64,000 nucleotides of DNA from Lewinellaceae bacterium (GTDB lineage: Bacteria > Bacteroidota > Bacteroidia > Chitinophagales > Saprospiraceae). The stretch's first letter is position 1; every line of letters starts with the position of its first letter. The notes under the pieces were generated by a model that had not been told where the DNA came from, did no database searches, and saw only the letters and a list, made by a program, of their open reading frames with translations. A program made the position numbers and the translations under genes. Positions 9,342 through 18,372 of the stretch are shown here, piece by piece. The DNA is taken from positions 39,008-103,007 of the forward strand of contig JACJXV010000007.1 in assembly GCA_020636445.1 (NCBI GenBank), read 5' to 3'.

Positions 9342-9866
9342 ATGACTGGAAACCCAATCCTCATTAACAGCCTCCGCTTTATTATCCTGCTTTTCCTTCA
9401 GGTGCTTGTACTCAAACAAATTTCCCTTGGGCCCATTGGCCCTTATTTCATCGGCATCCAGGTATATCCGCTTTTTATCCTGCTGCTACCCTTTCGAACC
9501 TCCCGCGAATTAATACTGCTACTGGCGTTCGCCATGGGCCTGGCTGTCGATCTCTTTTATGATTCACCCGGCGTTCATGCTGGCGCCGCGGTTTTTACGG
9601 CCTTTGTACGGCCGGCTATCTTACGGCGGCTTGAACCTCGTGGTGGTTATACGGTAACTTATAGCCCAACAATGCGCCGCTATTCATTCGCCTGGTTCTG
9701 GCGCTATGCGGCCTTCATGCTGGTGTTTCACCTGTTGTTCTATTTCTCGCTGGAAGTATTCACCCCGGTGTTCTGGATAGAAATTCTAGTTAAAACCTTG
9801 CTTACCTCCCTCGTTTCCTTGATTTTTGTCTTAATTTTAATGTTGATCTTCAATCCCTTAGATTGA
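9342..9866 (+). CDS. mreD: Rod shape-determining membrane protein MreD
   Basis: A 174-residue integral membrane protein with about five hydrophobic helices, including FIILLFLQVLVLKQISL, ELILLLAFAMGLAVDLFYDSPGVHAGAAVF and the C-terminal LVSLIFVLILMLIF. The GLAVDLFYDSPGVHA block is characteristic of MreD. The position directly after mreC (2-bp gap) and before a PBP2 gene confirms the call. The sequence of this family varies, so context carries much of the weight. Confidence 0.92.
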   Translation: MTGNPILINSLRFIILLFLQVLVLKQISLGPIGPYFIGIQVYPLFILLLPFRTSRELILLLAFAMGLAVDLFYDSPGVHAGAAVFTAFVRPAILRRLEPRGGYTVTYSPTMRRYSFAWFWRYAAFMLVFHLLFYFSLEVFTPVFWIEILVKTLLTSLVSLIFVLILMLIFNPLD

Positions 9867-9918
9867 GCCCGATTCAATCCTTATTTACCAGGGATTAACT
9901 TAACCGTAGTTTACTAAA

Positions 9919-11772
9919 ATGCCATCAACACAGAGTCGCCAGTTGTCTATCCAGGTTTTGTTTGTCGTTGCGGCACTCATTCTTGGCTTCCAGGCCCTCA
10001 ATTTACAGGTACTTGATAAAACCTTCCGCAGTAAAGCCGATACCGTTGCTATTGAAAAATATACGAATTATCCTGCCCGGGGATTGATCTACGATCGGGA
10101 AGGGCGCCTGATGGTTTACAACAACCCGATGTATGATTTGCTGGTAACCTACAATCAAATCAACTGGGCGATGGATACGGCTAAATTTTGTGAGCTTCTG
10201 GAAATCGACCGGGAGTATTTTGTCCAGAACCTGCAAAAGGATTGGCGCAGTGGCCGTTTTTCCAAAAGTGTCCCTTTCGTTTTTCTCAGTAAAATTTCTG
10301 CAGAACGCTTCGCCCGCTTTCAGGAAAGTCTGTACCAGTTCCCGGGGTTTGAAGTACAGCTCCGCAACGCGCGTGAATACCCCATTCCGGTGGCTGCCCA
10401 TGTGCTGGGGTACATCCGGGAGGTAAACAAAGCTGAAACCGAAAAAACCCCAGAAACGTATGTTCCCGGGGATTACATCGGGGCCAGTGGCCTCGAACAA
10501 TCCTATGAAGATCACCTTCGCGGGGAAAAAGGCTTCAGCTTTATTTTAAAGGACAACCTGGGGCGGGTCCAGGGCGCCTACAAAAATGGCACCTTAGATA
10601 CGGAACCAAAATCAGGGAAAGACCTCATAACCTCCATTGACCTGGAACTGCAACTCTATGCAGAAAAGCTAATGCAAAATAAGCGTGGAGGAATTGTGGC
10701 CATTGAACCTGCAACGGGGGAAATCCTGGCGATGATTAGCGCCCCAACTTATGACCCCAACCAGCTGACCATTACCAACAACAACCGGGGCGATGCGTAC
10801 ATGGATCTCCAAACTGATGAAAATATTCCCCTGTTCAACCGTGCGATCAGTGCTCAATATCCCCCGGGGTCTCTTTTTAAACCCTTGCTGGCGTTGGTTG
10901 CCCTGCAAAAAGAAACGCTAAAACCAAATCGCACCATCGGCTGTAGCGGTGGTTATTTCCTGGGCGGACAACGCTTAACCGGATGCCATGGTCATCCTAC
11001 CTGTACCTCCGTATCTATGGCCATTCAGCATTCTTGTAATGCTTATTTTGTTACCGTTTTCCGGGAACTCCTCGATGCTTACGGCTCCAATAATCCAGGC
11101 CGCGGCCTGGATACTCTTAGTAATTACCTCTCTGCTTTCGGGTTTGGCAAGCCTTTAGGGGTGGATTTTCCCGGAGAAAAGCCCGGCAACTACCCAACAA
11201 CCCCCTTTTACAACAACTGGTTTAAGGGTCAACGCTGGAACTCCGTCTGGGTGCGCTCCGTAGGTATTGGCCAGGGCGAAATGCTTACTACCAACCTTCA
11301 GTTGGCTAATGCGGCCGCGATGATCGCTAATCGGGGCTGGTTTATAACGCCCCACCTGGTGAAAGGCTACCGAAATAGCCAGGAAAAAATTGATGCCCAA
11401 TACCGCACGCCCCGAAAAGTGGGTATCCGCCCTGAATACTTTGACCTTGTGGTGGACGGTATGGAAAAAGTTACTATTGCCGGTACCGCACGCCGCGCCT
11501 TTATCGAGGACATTTCGGTTTGCGGAAAAACCGGAACCGCCGAGAACCCCCACGGCGAAGACCACTCCATTTTCTTTTGTTTTGCCCCTAAGGAAAACCC
11601 TAAGATTGCCATTGCCGTATATATCGAAAACGCTGGATTTGGCGGAACGTACGCCGCACCTATCGCCAGCCTGATGATCGAAAAATACATAAAGGGAGAA
11701 ATACGGGGTACCCAACGCCAATGGCTGGAAACACAAATGCTGGAGAAAAACCTGCTCAACATCAAACCCTAG
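9919..11772 (+). CDS. mrdA: Penicillin-binding protein 2 (elongasome transpeptidase)
   Basis: A 617-residue class B PBP with one N-terminal membrane anchor (IQVLFVVAALILGFQALNLQVL), the dimerisation domain with the typical NYPARGLIYDREGRLMVYN block, and a C-terminal transpeptidase domain. The active-site motifs are all present: SxxK in PPGSLFKP, SxN in QHSCNAYF, and KTG in CGKTGTAENP. It cross-links peptidoglycan during cell elongation together with RodA. It follows mreD by 52 bp. The expected downstream rodA is absent; a CapA-like gene comes next. Confidence 0.96.
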   Translation: MPSTQSRQLSIQVLFVVAALILGFQALNLQVLDKTFRSKADTVAIEKYTNYPARGLIYDREGRLMVYNNPMYDLLVTYNQINWAMDTAKFCELLEIDREYFVQNLQKDWRSGRFSKSVPFVFLSKISAERFARFQESLYQFPGFEVQLRNAREYPIPVAAHVLGYIREVNKAETEKTPETYVPGDYIGASGLEQSYEDHLRGEKGFSFILKDNLGRVQGAYKNGTLDTEPKSGKDLITSIDLELQLYAEKLMQNKRGGIVAIEPATGEILAMISAPTYDPNQLTITNNNRGDAYMDLQTDENIPLFNRAISAQYPPGSLFKPLLALVALQKETLKPNRTIGCSGGYFLGGQRLTGCHGHPTCTSVSMAIQHSCNAYFVTVFRELLDAYGSNNPGRGLDTLSNYLSAFGFGKPLGVDFPGEKPGNYPTTPFYNNWFKGQRWNSVWVRSVGIGQGEMLTTNLQLANAAAMIANRGWFITPHLVKGYRNSQEKIDAQYRTPRKVGIRPEYFDLVVDGMEKVTIAGTARRAFIEDISVCGKTGTAENPHGEDHSIFFCFAPKENPKIAIAVYIENAGFGGTYAAPIASLMIEKYIKGEIRGTQRQWLETQMLEKNLLNIKP

Positions 11773-11819
11773 CGCTCCCCGGCCATTTTCAAAAAGTCAT
11801 TTTGCTGTAAACCTATACC

Positions 11820-13004
11820 ATGATCCGCATCTTTCTAGCTATTGCTTTGTCCTGGTGCCTCGGAGGATCTGTTCTGGGGCAGGAAGCTGCTACTCCCTCC
11901 GCTACTTCCCGTCTGCGGTTAACGTTTGTCGGTGACATCATGGGCCATGGTGGTCAGATCGCTGCAGCTCAACTTGAACCTGGCTATTATGATTACTCCC
12001 CGGGGTTTCGTTTCGTTGCCCCCTTGCTTCAACAAGCAGATTTAGCTGTTGGAAACCTCGAACTCACGCTCCCCGGAGGTCCTCCTTACACGGGTTACCC
12101 CATGTTCCGAAGCCCCGACGAATTAGCGCTGGCATTGCGCAATGCAGGTTTCGATCTCCTCGTGACCGCCAATAATCACTCGAATGACGGTGGTTTAATT
12201 GGGGTGCAAAACACCATCAAAACCCTCCGGGAATATGGTTTTTGGCAAACCGGAACCTTTCTCGACTCCCTCCATCGCGATGCCCGCTACCCGCTAATTG
12301 TCTATAAAGGTCCCTTTAAATTGGTATTCCTGAATTATACCTACGGCACCAACGGCCTTCCAAATCGCAAACCTACCATTGTTAATCTGATCGATGAAAA
12401 GCAGATGGAGGCAGATATGGCCGTTGCCCGCGCCCTGGAACCCGATGCTATTTTTGTCGTTATGCACTGGGGTGACGAATACCAACTCCGCGAAAATCAA
12501 GGGCAACGAGATCTTACCGACAAACTATTTCGATGGGGAGCCGATGTCATTATTGGTTCTCACCCGCACGTGATACAACCCCTCGAAGAGCGCACCGTTG
12601 TAAGGCCCGATAGCTCCCGGGAACAGGTTTTAGTAGCCTATTCCCTGGGAAACTTCGTTTCCTCCCAGAACAAAAAATATACGGATATGGGACTAATGGT
12701 TGAGGTAGAGCTGGAAAAAGACTGGACCACACAACGCACCCGGATTGCCGGACACGACTACATTCCTATCTTTCGGTATATTCACAAAGACACGAATGGG
12801 CGGACCGTCTATTATGCGCTCCCCGCTGCTGCCTTTGCCGACGCCAGTAGTAACGATCCTTTGCCAATCCCTGCCAGTACCCGGGCCAGTATGATCGCAA
12901 CCTTAAAAGCCGTTCGCGAACACCTGGGTAAGTTTGGCAGCTCCGAGCGTAAAGTGTCCATCGCTGAACTCATTCCTGGCTCCTTCACCACCGGTAACGA
13001 ATAA
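11820..13004 (+). CDS. CapA-family (poly-gamma-glutamate capsule type) metallophosphoesterase-like protein
   Basis: A 394-residue exported protein with a cleavable signal (MIRIFLAIALSWCLGGSVLGQ) and a PGA_cap domain. Motifs seen are LTFVGDIMGHG, NLELTLPG, TANNHSNDGG, VVMHWGDEYQ, GADVIIGSHPHVIQPLE and YSLGNFVSSQ, in the order of the CapA family. In Bacillus, CapA takes part in poly-gamma-glutamate export or anchoring, but most homologues in other phyla have no proven function. It lies 47 bp after mrdA and 5 bp before folA on the same strand, so it may be transcribed with the elongation genes. I make no substrate claim. Confidence 0.88.
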   Translation: MIRIFLAIALSWCLGGSVLGQEAATPSATSRLRLTFVGDIMGHGGQIAAAQLEPGYYDYSPGFRFVAPLLQQADLAVGNLELTLPGGPPYTGYPMFRSPDELALALRNAGFDLLVTANNHSNDGGLIGVQNTIKTLREYGFWQTGTFLDSLHRDARYPLIVYKGPFKLVFLNYTYGTNGLPNRKPTIVNLIDEKQMEADMAVARALEPDAIFVVMHWGDEYQLRENQGQRDLTDKLFRWGADVIIGSHPHVIQPLEERTVVRPDSSREQVLVAYSLGNFVSSQNKKYTDMGLMVEVELEKDWTTQRTRIAGHDYIPIFRYIHKDTNGRTVYYALPAAAFADASSNDPLPIPASTRASMIATLKAVREHLGKFGSSERKVSIAELIPGSFTTGNE

Positions 13005-13009
13005 CACTT

Positions 13010-13534
13010 ATGATCGTTTCTGCTATTGTGGCCATGGCCCAAAACCGCGTCATCGGTAATGACCAGGACATTCCCTGGCACCTGTCCGGAGATTTGCAGT
13101 TTTTTAAGAAAACAACCCTGAATCATCACGTGATTATGGGACGCCTTACCTTCCAGGCGATTGGCCGCCCACTACCCAAGCGAACCAATATTATTGTGAC
13201 CCGCGATCCCTTCTTTCTGGCCAATGATTGCATAGTGGTACACTCCGTTGAGGAAGGCTTACAAATAGCACTCGATAATGGCGAAACTGAGGCATTCATT
13301 ATCGGTGGGGCCCAAATTTACCAACAATCAATGCCCTATTGGGACCAAATATACCTTACCCAGGTTGAAGCAACCGTCTCAGGGGATGCCTTTTTCCCGG
13401 AAATTGACCCCAGCGAATGGCGACAGCTTTACCAGCAACGCCAACCCGCCGATGATCGCAATGACTTCCCCTATACGTTTAAACGCTTCGAACGAATTAC
13501 CGCCCCGAGTGCTATTGCTGACGAAGAAGAGTAG
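13010..13534 (+). CDS. folA: Dihydrofolate reductase
   Basis: FolA reduces dihydrofolate to tetrahydrofolate with NADPH. The 174-residue protein has the standard blocks: IVSAIVAMAQNRVIGNDQDIPWHL (substrate loop), SGDLQFFKKTT carrying the acidic catalytic Asp, VIMGRLTFQAIGRPLP, NIIVTRD, AFIIGGAQIYQQSMP and the Y-L-T-x-V-E strand. The C-terminus extends about 20 residues beyond the usual end and is acidic (ADEEE). It follows the CapA-like gene by 5 bp, which suggests co-transcription. The palindrome array begins about 100 bp after it. Confidence 0.96.
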   Translation: MIVSAIVAMAQNRVIGNDQDIPWHLSGDLQFFKKTTLNHHVIMGRLTFQAIGRPLPKRTNIIVTRDPFFLANDCIVVHSVEEGLQIALDNGETEAFIIGGAQIYQQSMPYWDQIYLTQVEATVSGDAFFPEIDPSEWRQLYQQRQPADDRNDFPYTFKRFERITAPSAIADEEE

Positions 13535-13637
13535 CTGAATATGCGCCAACCTAAATTCCAAAGTTAAATTTGCATTTACGCAATTATGTTGTTATATTGC
13601 ATGAGATCATTGCCGCTTAGCAGCAAATATTGATTCC

Positions 13638-13837
13638 AGCCGTTGTACTACGGCTCTCCAGCACCCTTCCATATTTATATACAGCCGTTATACATAACGG
13701 CTCTGCATCAGCACCCTTCCGTAATGAAACAGCCGTCGCCTACGGCTCTGTATTTCTATGCAATTCAAGTACAGCCGTTGCATGCAACGGCTCTGCAATT
13801 CAACGCAATCCAGGTACAGCCGTTGCATGCAACGGCT
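13638..13837. repeat. Array of five palindromes at about 45-bp spacing
   Basis: The 332-bp gap between folA and the DUF2851 gene has no credible gene. It holds five copies of an inverted repeat with arms AGCCGT/ACGGCT at 13638-13655, 13683-13702, 13731-13747, 13773-13792 and 13818-13837. Centres lie 44-47 bp apart. Copies 4 and 5 are identical perfect 20-bp palindromes; copy 2 has a 9-bp perfect stem with different inner bases, so pairing is conserved while sequence changes. Most copies are followed by CTCTG, and CAGCACCCTTCC is repeated after copies 1 and 2. The tandem spacing and palindromic form resemble REP-type elements. The 24-28-bp intervals between them are too short for CRISPR spacers. 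Confidence 0.85.
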
Positions 13838-13866
13838 CTGCGTTTCAATGCTGAAAAATTTAGCTT

Positions 13867-15177
13867 ATGACGGAAGATTTCATTCACTACATTTGGCGCT
13901 ACCAGCGCTTTGACCAGCGGAACCTTCACACTACAGACGGGGAACCTATTCAGCTCCTGCGCCGGGGCGATTATAACCGCCATGCTGGCCCCGACTTTAC
14001 GGATGCCCGGATCCGGATCGGCGATACCTTATGGGTTGGAAACGTTGAAATTCATTGTCGATCATCAGAGTGGTATCAACACCAGCACGATCAGGATCCA
14101 GCCTACCGCAATGTAATCCTTCATGTGGTACTCGATGAAGATCGCCAGGTATTGCGGAAAGATGGCAGCAAAATTCCCTGCCTTACCCTTCGGGAACGCA
14201 TCCCGCCCGGTTTACCCAAAGCCTATTTTCGCCTTTTACAAGAAGGTGATTGGGTGCCCTGTCAACATTTTTGGCCGAAGGTCACTACCGTTACCAAGGA
14301 ACTTTGGCTGGACCGACAAGCTATTGAACGCCTCGAAGAACGGGCACTGGAATTAGAAAATTGGCTAAATCAAGTGGGTGGCGATTGGGAAACGCTCTGT
14401 TTTCAGGTCATGGCACGGAGTTTTGGCTTGCCCGTTAACAAAGATCCCTTTCTGCTGCTCAGTCAGCGCCTGCCCCTGACCTTAATTGGAAGACACCGGG
14501 CCAAACTACTGGATCTGGAGGCCTTGCTTTTTGGGCAGGCCGGACTCCTTGATGATATTCCTGCTGAAGATCCCTATGCGCTCCGCCTCCAGCAGGAATA
14601 TCATTTCCTTCGCCACAAATACCAATTGGAGTCTTTACCAGGCACAATATGGAAGATGCTTCGCATGCGTCCGGCCAATTTCCCCACGGTGCGTATTGCC
14701 CAGTTTGCGGCATTGCTGTTTCAAACAGTACATCTTTTCGATAAAATTCGCGCCGTCCAAAACCTGGCAGAAATCCAGCACCTGCTAACGGTGAGAGTTT
14801 CCCCTTATTGGCGACATCATTACCGATTCGGACAGGAAGCGTCAGGTAAGGTTCCTGTGTTGGGCCCGGCGATGATGCAAATTGTAACCATCAATGCCAT
14901 TGTTCCCTTAATTTTTGCCTACGGACGCCACCACCAGGAAATGGCCTACCAGGAAAAAGCCCTGGCAATCCTGGAACAACTTCCTCCGGAAGATAATCAC
15001 CAGATTCGTGCCTGGAAAAAATTGGGCTACCAGGCTGAGTCGGCATTTCAAACGCAGGCCCTTTATCATTTAAAGAAGCGTTATTGCGATGAACGGCAGT
15101 GCTTGCATTGTGCCATTGGACACCATATTCTCCAGGCAGACTCAGCGGCCGCTAAACATTTAAAGACCCAAGAATAG
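13867..15177 (+). CDS. DUF2851 family protein
   Basis: A 436-residue protein matching the DUF2851 family common in Bacteroidota, by its N-terminal block (FIHYIWRYQRFD, LRRGDYNRHAGPDFTDARI, WVGNVEIHCRSSEWYQHQHD, YRNVILHVV). The N-terminal domain, with its conserved H/D/E pattern (NxHAGPDF...GxVExH), looks like a nuclease-type core, but that is inference and no activity is known. Near the C-terminus CDERQCLHCAIGH contains cysteines and histidines spaced like a metal site. No signal peptide. Its last 26 bases overlap the convergent nucleotidyltransferase gene. Confidence 0.88.
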   Translation: MTEDFIHYIWRYQRFDQRNLHTTDGEPIQLLRRGDYNRHAGPDFTDARIRIGDTLWVGNVEIHCRSSEWYQHQHDQDPAYRNVILHVVLDEDRQVLRKDGSKIPCLTLRERIPPGLPKAYFRLLQEGDWVPCQHFWPKVTTVTKELWLDRQAIERLEERALELENWLNQVGGDWETLCFQVMARSFGLPVNKDPFLLLSQRLPLTLIGRHRAKLLDLEALLFGQAGLLDDIPAEDPYALRLQQEYHFLRHKYQLESLPGTIWKMLRMRPANFPTVRIAQFAALLFQTVHLFDKIRAVQNLAEIQHLLTVRVSPYWRHHYRFGQEASGKVPVLGPAMMQIVTINAIVPLIFAYGRHHQEMAYQEKALAILEQLPPEDNHQIRAWKKLGYQAESAFQTQALYHLKKRYCDERQCLHCAIGHHILQADSAAAKHLKTQE

Positions 15178-15898
15178 CCGGAAGGGCCGCTGAAGCCGGG
15201 GCTAACTGATCGGGCTTACCCACGTCAAACCACAAATCACCATCGTGGGGGTAGGCATAGATAGCAGCGCTTTTGGCGGCCTCCAAATACGTATCAATCG
15301 TGGAGAACACGGCTTTATCGGCCGGAAACCAGGTGAATAAAGCGGGGCTTATTACCTGGATTCCGCTAAAAGCCCAGGGAGTTGCCGAAACTCCCTCCCG
15401 GCTCATTTTCAGCGCGCCGGTTTTGTTATTTTGCCACCCGCAAAGCTGTTGTTCGGCCGAAAACAATAAATACCGGGAACTCGTCCGTTGCTGAACAGCT
15501 AAGGTGGCCAGCGCCTCCGGACGTGCCACATGAGCAGCATAAAGCGCCCCAAGGTCCAGGTTGGTTAAAATATCAGCATTAACAACCAGAAATGGTTCCG
15601 AATCAAAAAACCAGGAGGCCTGTTTGAGTCCGCCACCTGTATCCAGCAGTTGGGCCCGCTCATCAGAAAAAGTAATGCGCAGATCCGCAAAGGCGGGGTT
15701 CCCAATTATGTACGCCTCGATTTGGTCCGCCAGGTGATGAACATTAATAATGATGTCTCGAAACCCATAATGCCGCAAGCGATACAGGGCAATAGCCAGC
15801 AAAGGCTCCCCTCCCACAGGGATTAAAGCCTTGGGCAGCGTGTCCGTAAATGGACGCATCCGAGTACCTAAACCAGCCGCAAAAATCATCGCCTTCAT
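15152..15898 (-). CDS. Sugar-1-phosphate nucleotidyltransferase (MurU/RmlA-like)
   Basis: A 248-residue NTP_transferase protein. The N-terminal MIFAAGLGTRMRPFTDTLPKALIPVGG is the nucleotide-binding signature with the catalytic Arg and Lys; FLVVNADILTNLDL is the metal-binding Asp block; GDLWFDVGKPDQL lies near the end. Short single-domain enzymes of this kind include MurU (MurNAc-1-P uridylyltransferase) and mannose-1-P guanylyltransferase-like proteins; the sugar cannot be decided from sequence. A kinase of the AmgK/NahK type is present at 48154, though far away. The gene overlaps DUF2851 tail to tail by 26 bp and is divergent from lpxK. Confidence 0.87.
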   Translation of the reverse strand: MKAMIFAAGLGTRMRPFTDTLPKALIPVGGEPLLAIALYRLRHYGFRDIIINVHHLADQIEAYIIGNPAFADLRITFSDERAQLLDTGGGLKQASWFFDSEPFLVVNADILTNLDLGALYAAHVARPEALATLAVQQRTSSRYLLFSAEQQLCGWQNNKTGALKMSREGVSATPWAFSGIQVISPALFTWFPADKAVFSTIDTYLEAAKSAAIYAYPHDGDLWFDVGKPDQLAPASAALPAILGSLNV

Positions 15899-15939
15899 GG
15901 GAATCGAGGTTGAATTCTGTACAAAGAAAAAAAATCCTT

Positions 15940-15947
15940 TAGATTTG
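15940..15947 (+). promoter_or_regulatory. TAGATTTG -7 element for the lpxK operon
   Basis: An exact TAnnTTTG match 44 bp before the lpxK ATG, in the 92-bp interval shared with the divergent nucleotidyltransferase. The -33 partner is not clear. Confidence 0.45.
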
Positions 15948-15990
15948 TTGGAATCCGGCTACAGTTATAAGAACGTGGTCGGGCGTATTT

Positions 15991-17058
15991 ATGGTCCAAC
16001 AAATTCTTTTTCGCATCCTGCTGGCGCCCTTTTCTTTGCTGTACGGCATTGGCGTTTTGATCCATCAGTGGTTATACCGCATCGGCTTACTCCGCAGCGT
16101 CCAGTTTAGTATTCCCGTCATTTCAGTAGGTAACCTATCCGTAGGGGGTTCGGGGAAGACACCCCATATTGAATACCTTGTCCGGCTACTCAAGGATTAT
16201 GTTCATGTTGCCATAATCAGCCGGGGCTATCGGCGTAAAAGTAAGGGGTATCTCCTGGTTGATCCCCGGCAATCCGCTGAACAAGCAGGCGATGAACCCC
16301 TGCAATTTAAGCGTAAATATCCTGCCATTCCCGTTGCCGTGAGTGAAAGTCGCACGATTGGCGTTACCCAACTAATTGCTGATCATCCGGAAACTCAAGT
16401 GGTCTTATTGGATGATGCCTTCCAGCACCGGGCAATCCGACCGGGACTGCAAATCGTTCTGACCACCTACCAGCAACCCTTTACCCGCGATTATCTGCTG
16501 CCCAGTGGCCGCCTACGGGAGTGGCGCTCAGCGTATCGGCGAGCCGATATCATCATTGTCAGCAAATGTCCGCCCCAGCTACCCGACGCAGATCGCCAGC
16601 GCCTGCTGAAAGAAATTAATCCGTTACCCCATCAACGCGTATTCTTTTCTTACTACGCTTACGGGCAAGCCTATTTCCTCTTCCAACCTGATTACCGCCT
16701 TAACCTGCACCCAGGATTGGATGTTGTGCTGCTCAGTGCGATTGCCGGTACCGATTACCTATTGGAGTTTCTGGAGCCGCTGGTGCAGTCGGTAACGAAT
16801 ATTCAATATGAAGACCATCACCTTTTCACCAAATATGAAGTAGCGCAACTCAAGCTGCGCTTCGATCGGCTGGAATCAGAACACAAGGCTATCCTGACAA
16901 CCGAAAAAGATGCCATGCGCCTGGAGTTGCACCGGGAGTACCTGTTGCAGGAGAAAATGCCGATTTTTGTACTGCCGGTAGCCGTTCGCTTTCACGGCGA
17001 CGATGGCGCCCGGTTCGATGACCTTATTCAACAATTTTTACTCAACTTCAAATCCTGA
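15991..17058 (+). CDS. lpxK: Tetraacyldisaccharide 4'-kinase
   Basis: LpxK phosphorylates the 4' position of the lipid A disaccharide at the inner membrane. The 355-residue protein begins with a hydrophobic anchor (FRILLAPFSLLYGIGVLI), then the LpxK signature VISVGNLSVGGSGKTPHIEYLV containing the P-loop GGSGKT. ISRGYRRKSKG, GDEPLQFKRKYP, VVLLDDAFQHRAIRPGLQI and LLPSGRLREW are all typical of the family. It is the first gene of a compact operon with an acyltransferase, a glycosyltransferase and a sigma factor. Confidence 0.96.
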   Translation: MVQQILFRILLAPFSLLYGIGVLIHQWLYRIGLLRSVQFSIPVISVGNLSVGGSGKTPHIEYLVRLLKDYVHVAIISRGYRRKSKGYLLVDPRQSAEQAGDEPLQFKRKYPAIPVAVSESRTIGVTQLIADHPETQVVLLDDAFQHRAIRPGLQIVLTTYQQPFTRDYLLPSGRLREWRSAYRRADIIIVSKCPPQLPDADRQRLLKEINPLPHQRVFFSYYAYGQAYFLFQPDYRLNLHPGLDVVLLSAIAGTDYLLEFLEPLVQSVTNIQYEDHHLFTKYEVAQLKLRFDRLESEHKAILTTEKDAMRLELHREYLLQEKMPIFVLPVAVRFHGDDGARFDDLIQQFLLNFKS

Positions 17059-17067
17059 TAGCCCTTG

Positions 17068-18372
17068 ATGAGCTGGATTCAGCGTGCCTTATTCGCCATT
17101 TTAAAAGCCCTGGTTAAGGGCTGCTTACGAATCTATTATCCCTTTGTTACGATTAAGGGGAAAGAACACCTGCAGCTCTCCGCACCTACTCTGATCGTAT
17201 CCAACCATCCCAATACGCTCATGGATCCCCTTAATGTGGTTGCCCGTGTTTCGGATCCGGCTTTTTTTCTGGCGAATGCCGGCTTGTTTACCAACCCGAT
17301 CATCGGTAGTATTTTTCGTTTTCTCTATTGTATTCCGGTAGAGCGACCCCAGGATACCAACGGCCGCCCCCTGAATAATGAAGAATCCTTTTCGCTGAGT
17401 TACCAACACCTTGCTCAAGGTGGCCACCTGTATATTGCCCCGGAAGGGTCGAGTTACCTCGAACGCCACCTTCGCCCGTTGCGTACCGGCACCGCCCGCA
17501 TTGGCCTGGGTGCTATGGAAAAATACGGAGCAACTACCAATATCCGCATTCTGCCGGTTGGCCTCAACTACGACCAACCCCGCGCAGCAGGCAGCAGACT
17601 TTGGGTGAATGTCGGGGAGCCGATCTTATTGGCGCCCTGGTTTGACCGCTACCATACCGGACCACGACAGGCTGTAATCGACCTGACTGCCGAGCTTGAG
17701 GATCGGCTTGGACAATTGATCATTAACACCCTGGATGACACCGAAGATCAACACCTCATGCGCTGGGAGTCGGTTATGCGTAATGAATACCCCTTACACC
17801 CGACGGAGGAAATCGCCCGCAGCCAGGAATTACTTCAACACTTACGCCACTGGCAAGCTGCGGATCCGGACACCGCTAAAGTGTGGTTAATACAGCTCGA
17901 AGCCTACCATAGCCAACTAAATAAGCATGCCATGACCGATAGCGTAATGGCCGGTTCGCCACAACCCACCACTGCGAGTTGGTGGCTTTTAGGTGTGCTG
18001 GGGCCTGTTTACGGTTTCGCCTGGCTCAATAACTGGCTGCCCTTAAACATCCCCCGCTGGCTCGTTACACGCCTTAACCTCTATGTGGGATACGATGCGA
18101 CGGTGAAATTAGTGGGTGGACTGGTTACTTTTCCGCTTTTTTATAGCCTCCAAACCTGGCTTCTATCCCTGATACTCCCGCAGCCCTGGCCCCTGCTGTA
18201 TGCGCTCAGCTTACCCCTTGGCGCCATCGGTGCCTGGTGGTTCCGGCGTGCTTGGAGAGCAGCCATGGAGATCCGGACTTATCAGCGCCTTTCCCAGGAT
18301 GTCCGGATTGCGCTGCAAAACCAACGCCAAGCCCTGCTGGATGGTTGGTCGCAAAGGCCATCTTCCGTATGA
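17068..18372 (+). CDS. PlsC-like glycerolipid/lysophospholipid acyltransferase with C-terminal membrane domain
   Basis: A 434-residue protein with an N-terminal acyltransferase domain. The catalytic block reads SNHPNTLMDPL, giving His-x5-Asp instead of the usual His-x4-Asp; the spacing resembles the Sct1/Gpt2-like branch of glycerol-phosphate acyltransferases. Further motifs are YCIPVERPQD and the glycine/proline block APEGSSY. After about residue 300 come three to four hydrophobic helices (WWLLGVLGPVYGFAWL, LVGGLVTFPLFYSL, PLLYALSLPLGAIGAWWF). An ATG at 17068 is preferred to a TTG one codon upstream. It lies 9 bp after lpxK and its stop overlaps the next start as ATGATGA. A role in phospholipid synthesis or lipid A acylation is inferred. 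Confidence 0.85.
   Translation: MSWIQRALFAILKALVKGCLRIYYPFVTIKGKEHLQLSAPTLIVSNHPNTLMDPLNVVARVSDPAFFLANAGLFTNPIIGSIFRFLYCIPVERPQDTNGRPLNNEESFSLSYQHLAQGGHLYIAPEGSSYLERHLRPLRTGTARIGLGAMEKYGATTNIRILPVGLNYDQPRAAGSRLWVNVGEPILLAPWFDRYHTGPRQAVIDLTAELEDRLGQLIINTLDDTEDQHLMRWESVMRNEYPLHPTEEIARSQELLQHLRHWQAADPDTAKVWLIQLEAYHSQLNKHAMTDSVMAGSPQPTTASWWLLGVLGPVYGFAWLNNWLPLNIPRWLVTRLNLYVGYDATVKLVGGLVTFPLFYSLQTWLLSLILPQPWPLLYALSLPLGAIGAWWFRRAWRAAMEIRTYQRLSQDVRIALQNQRQALLDGWSQRPSSV

Noticed and set aside
13638..13837. CRISPR-like array
   Set aside because: Repeat units are short palindromes with 24-28-bp intervals that themselves contain repeated words; no cas genes nearby.
13630..13870. Small proteins encoded across the palindromes (repeated QPLHATAL)
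   Set aside because: The protein repeats only reflect the DNA palindromes; no signal of selection, and frames run through all copies by chance.
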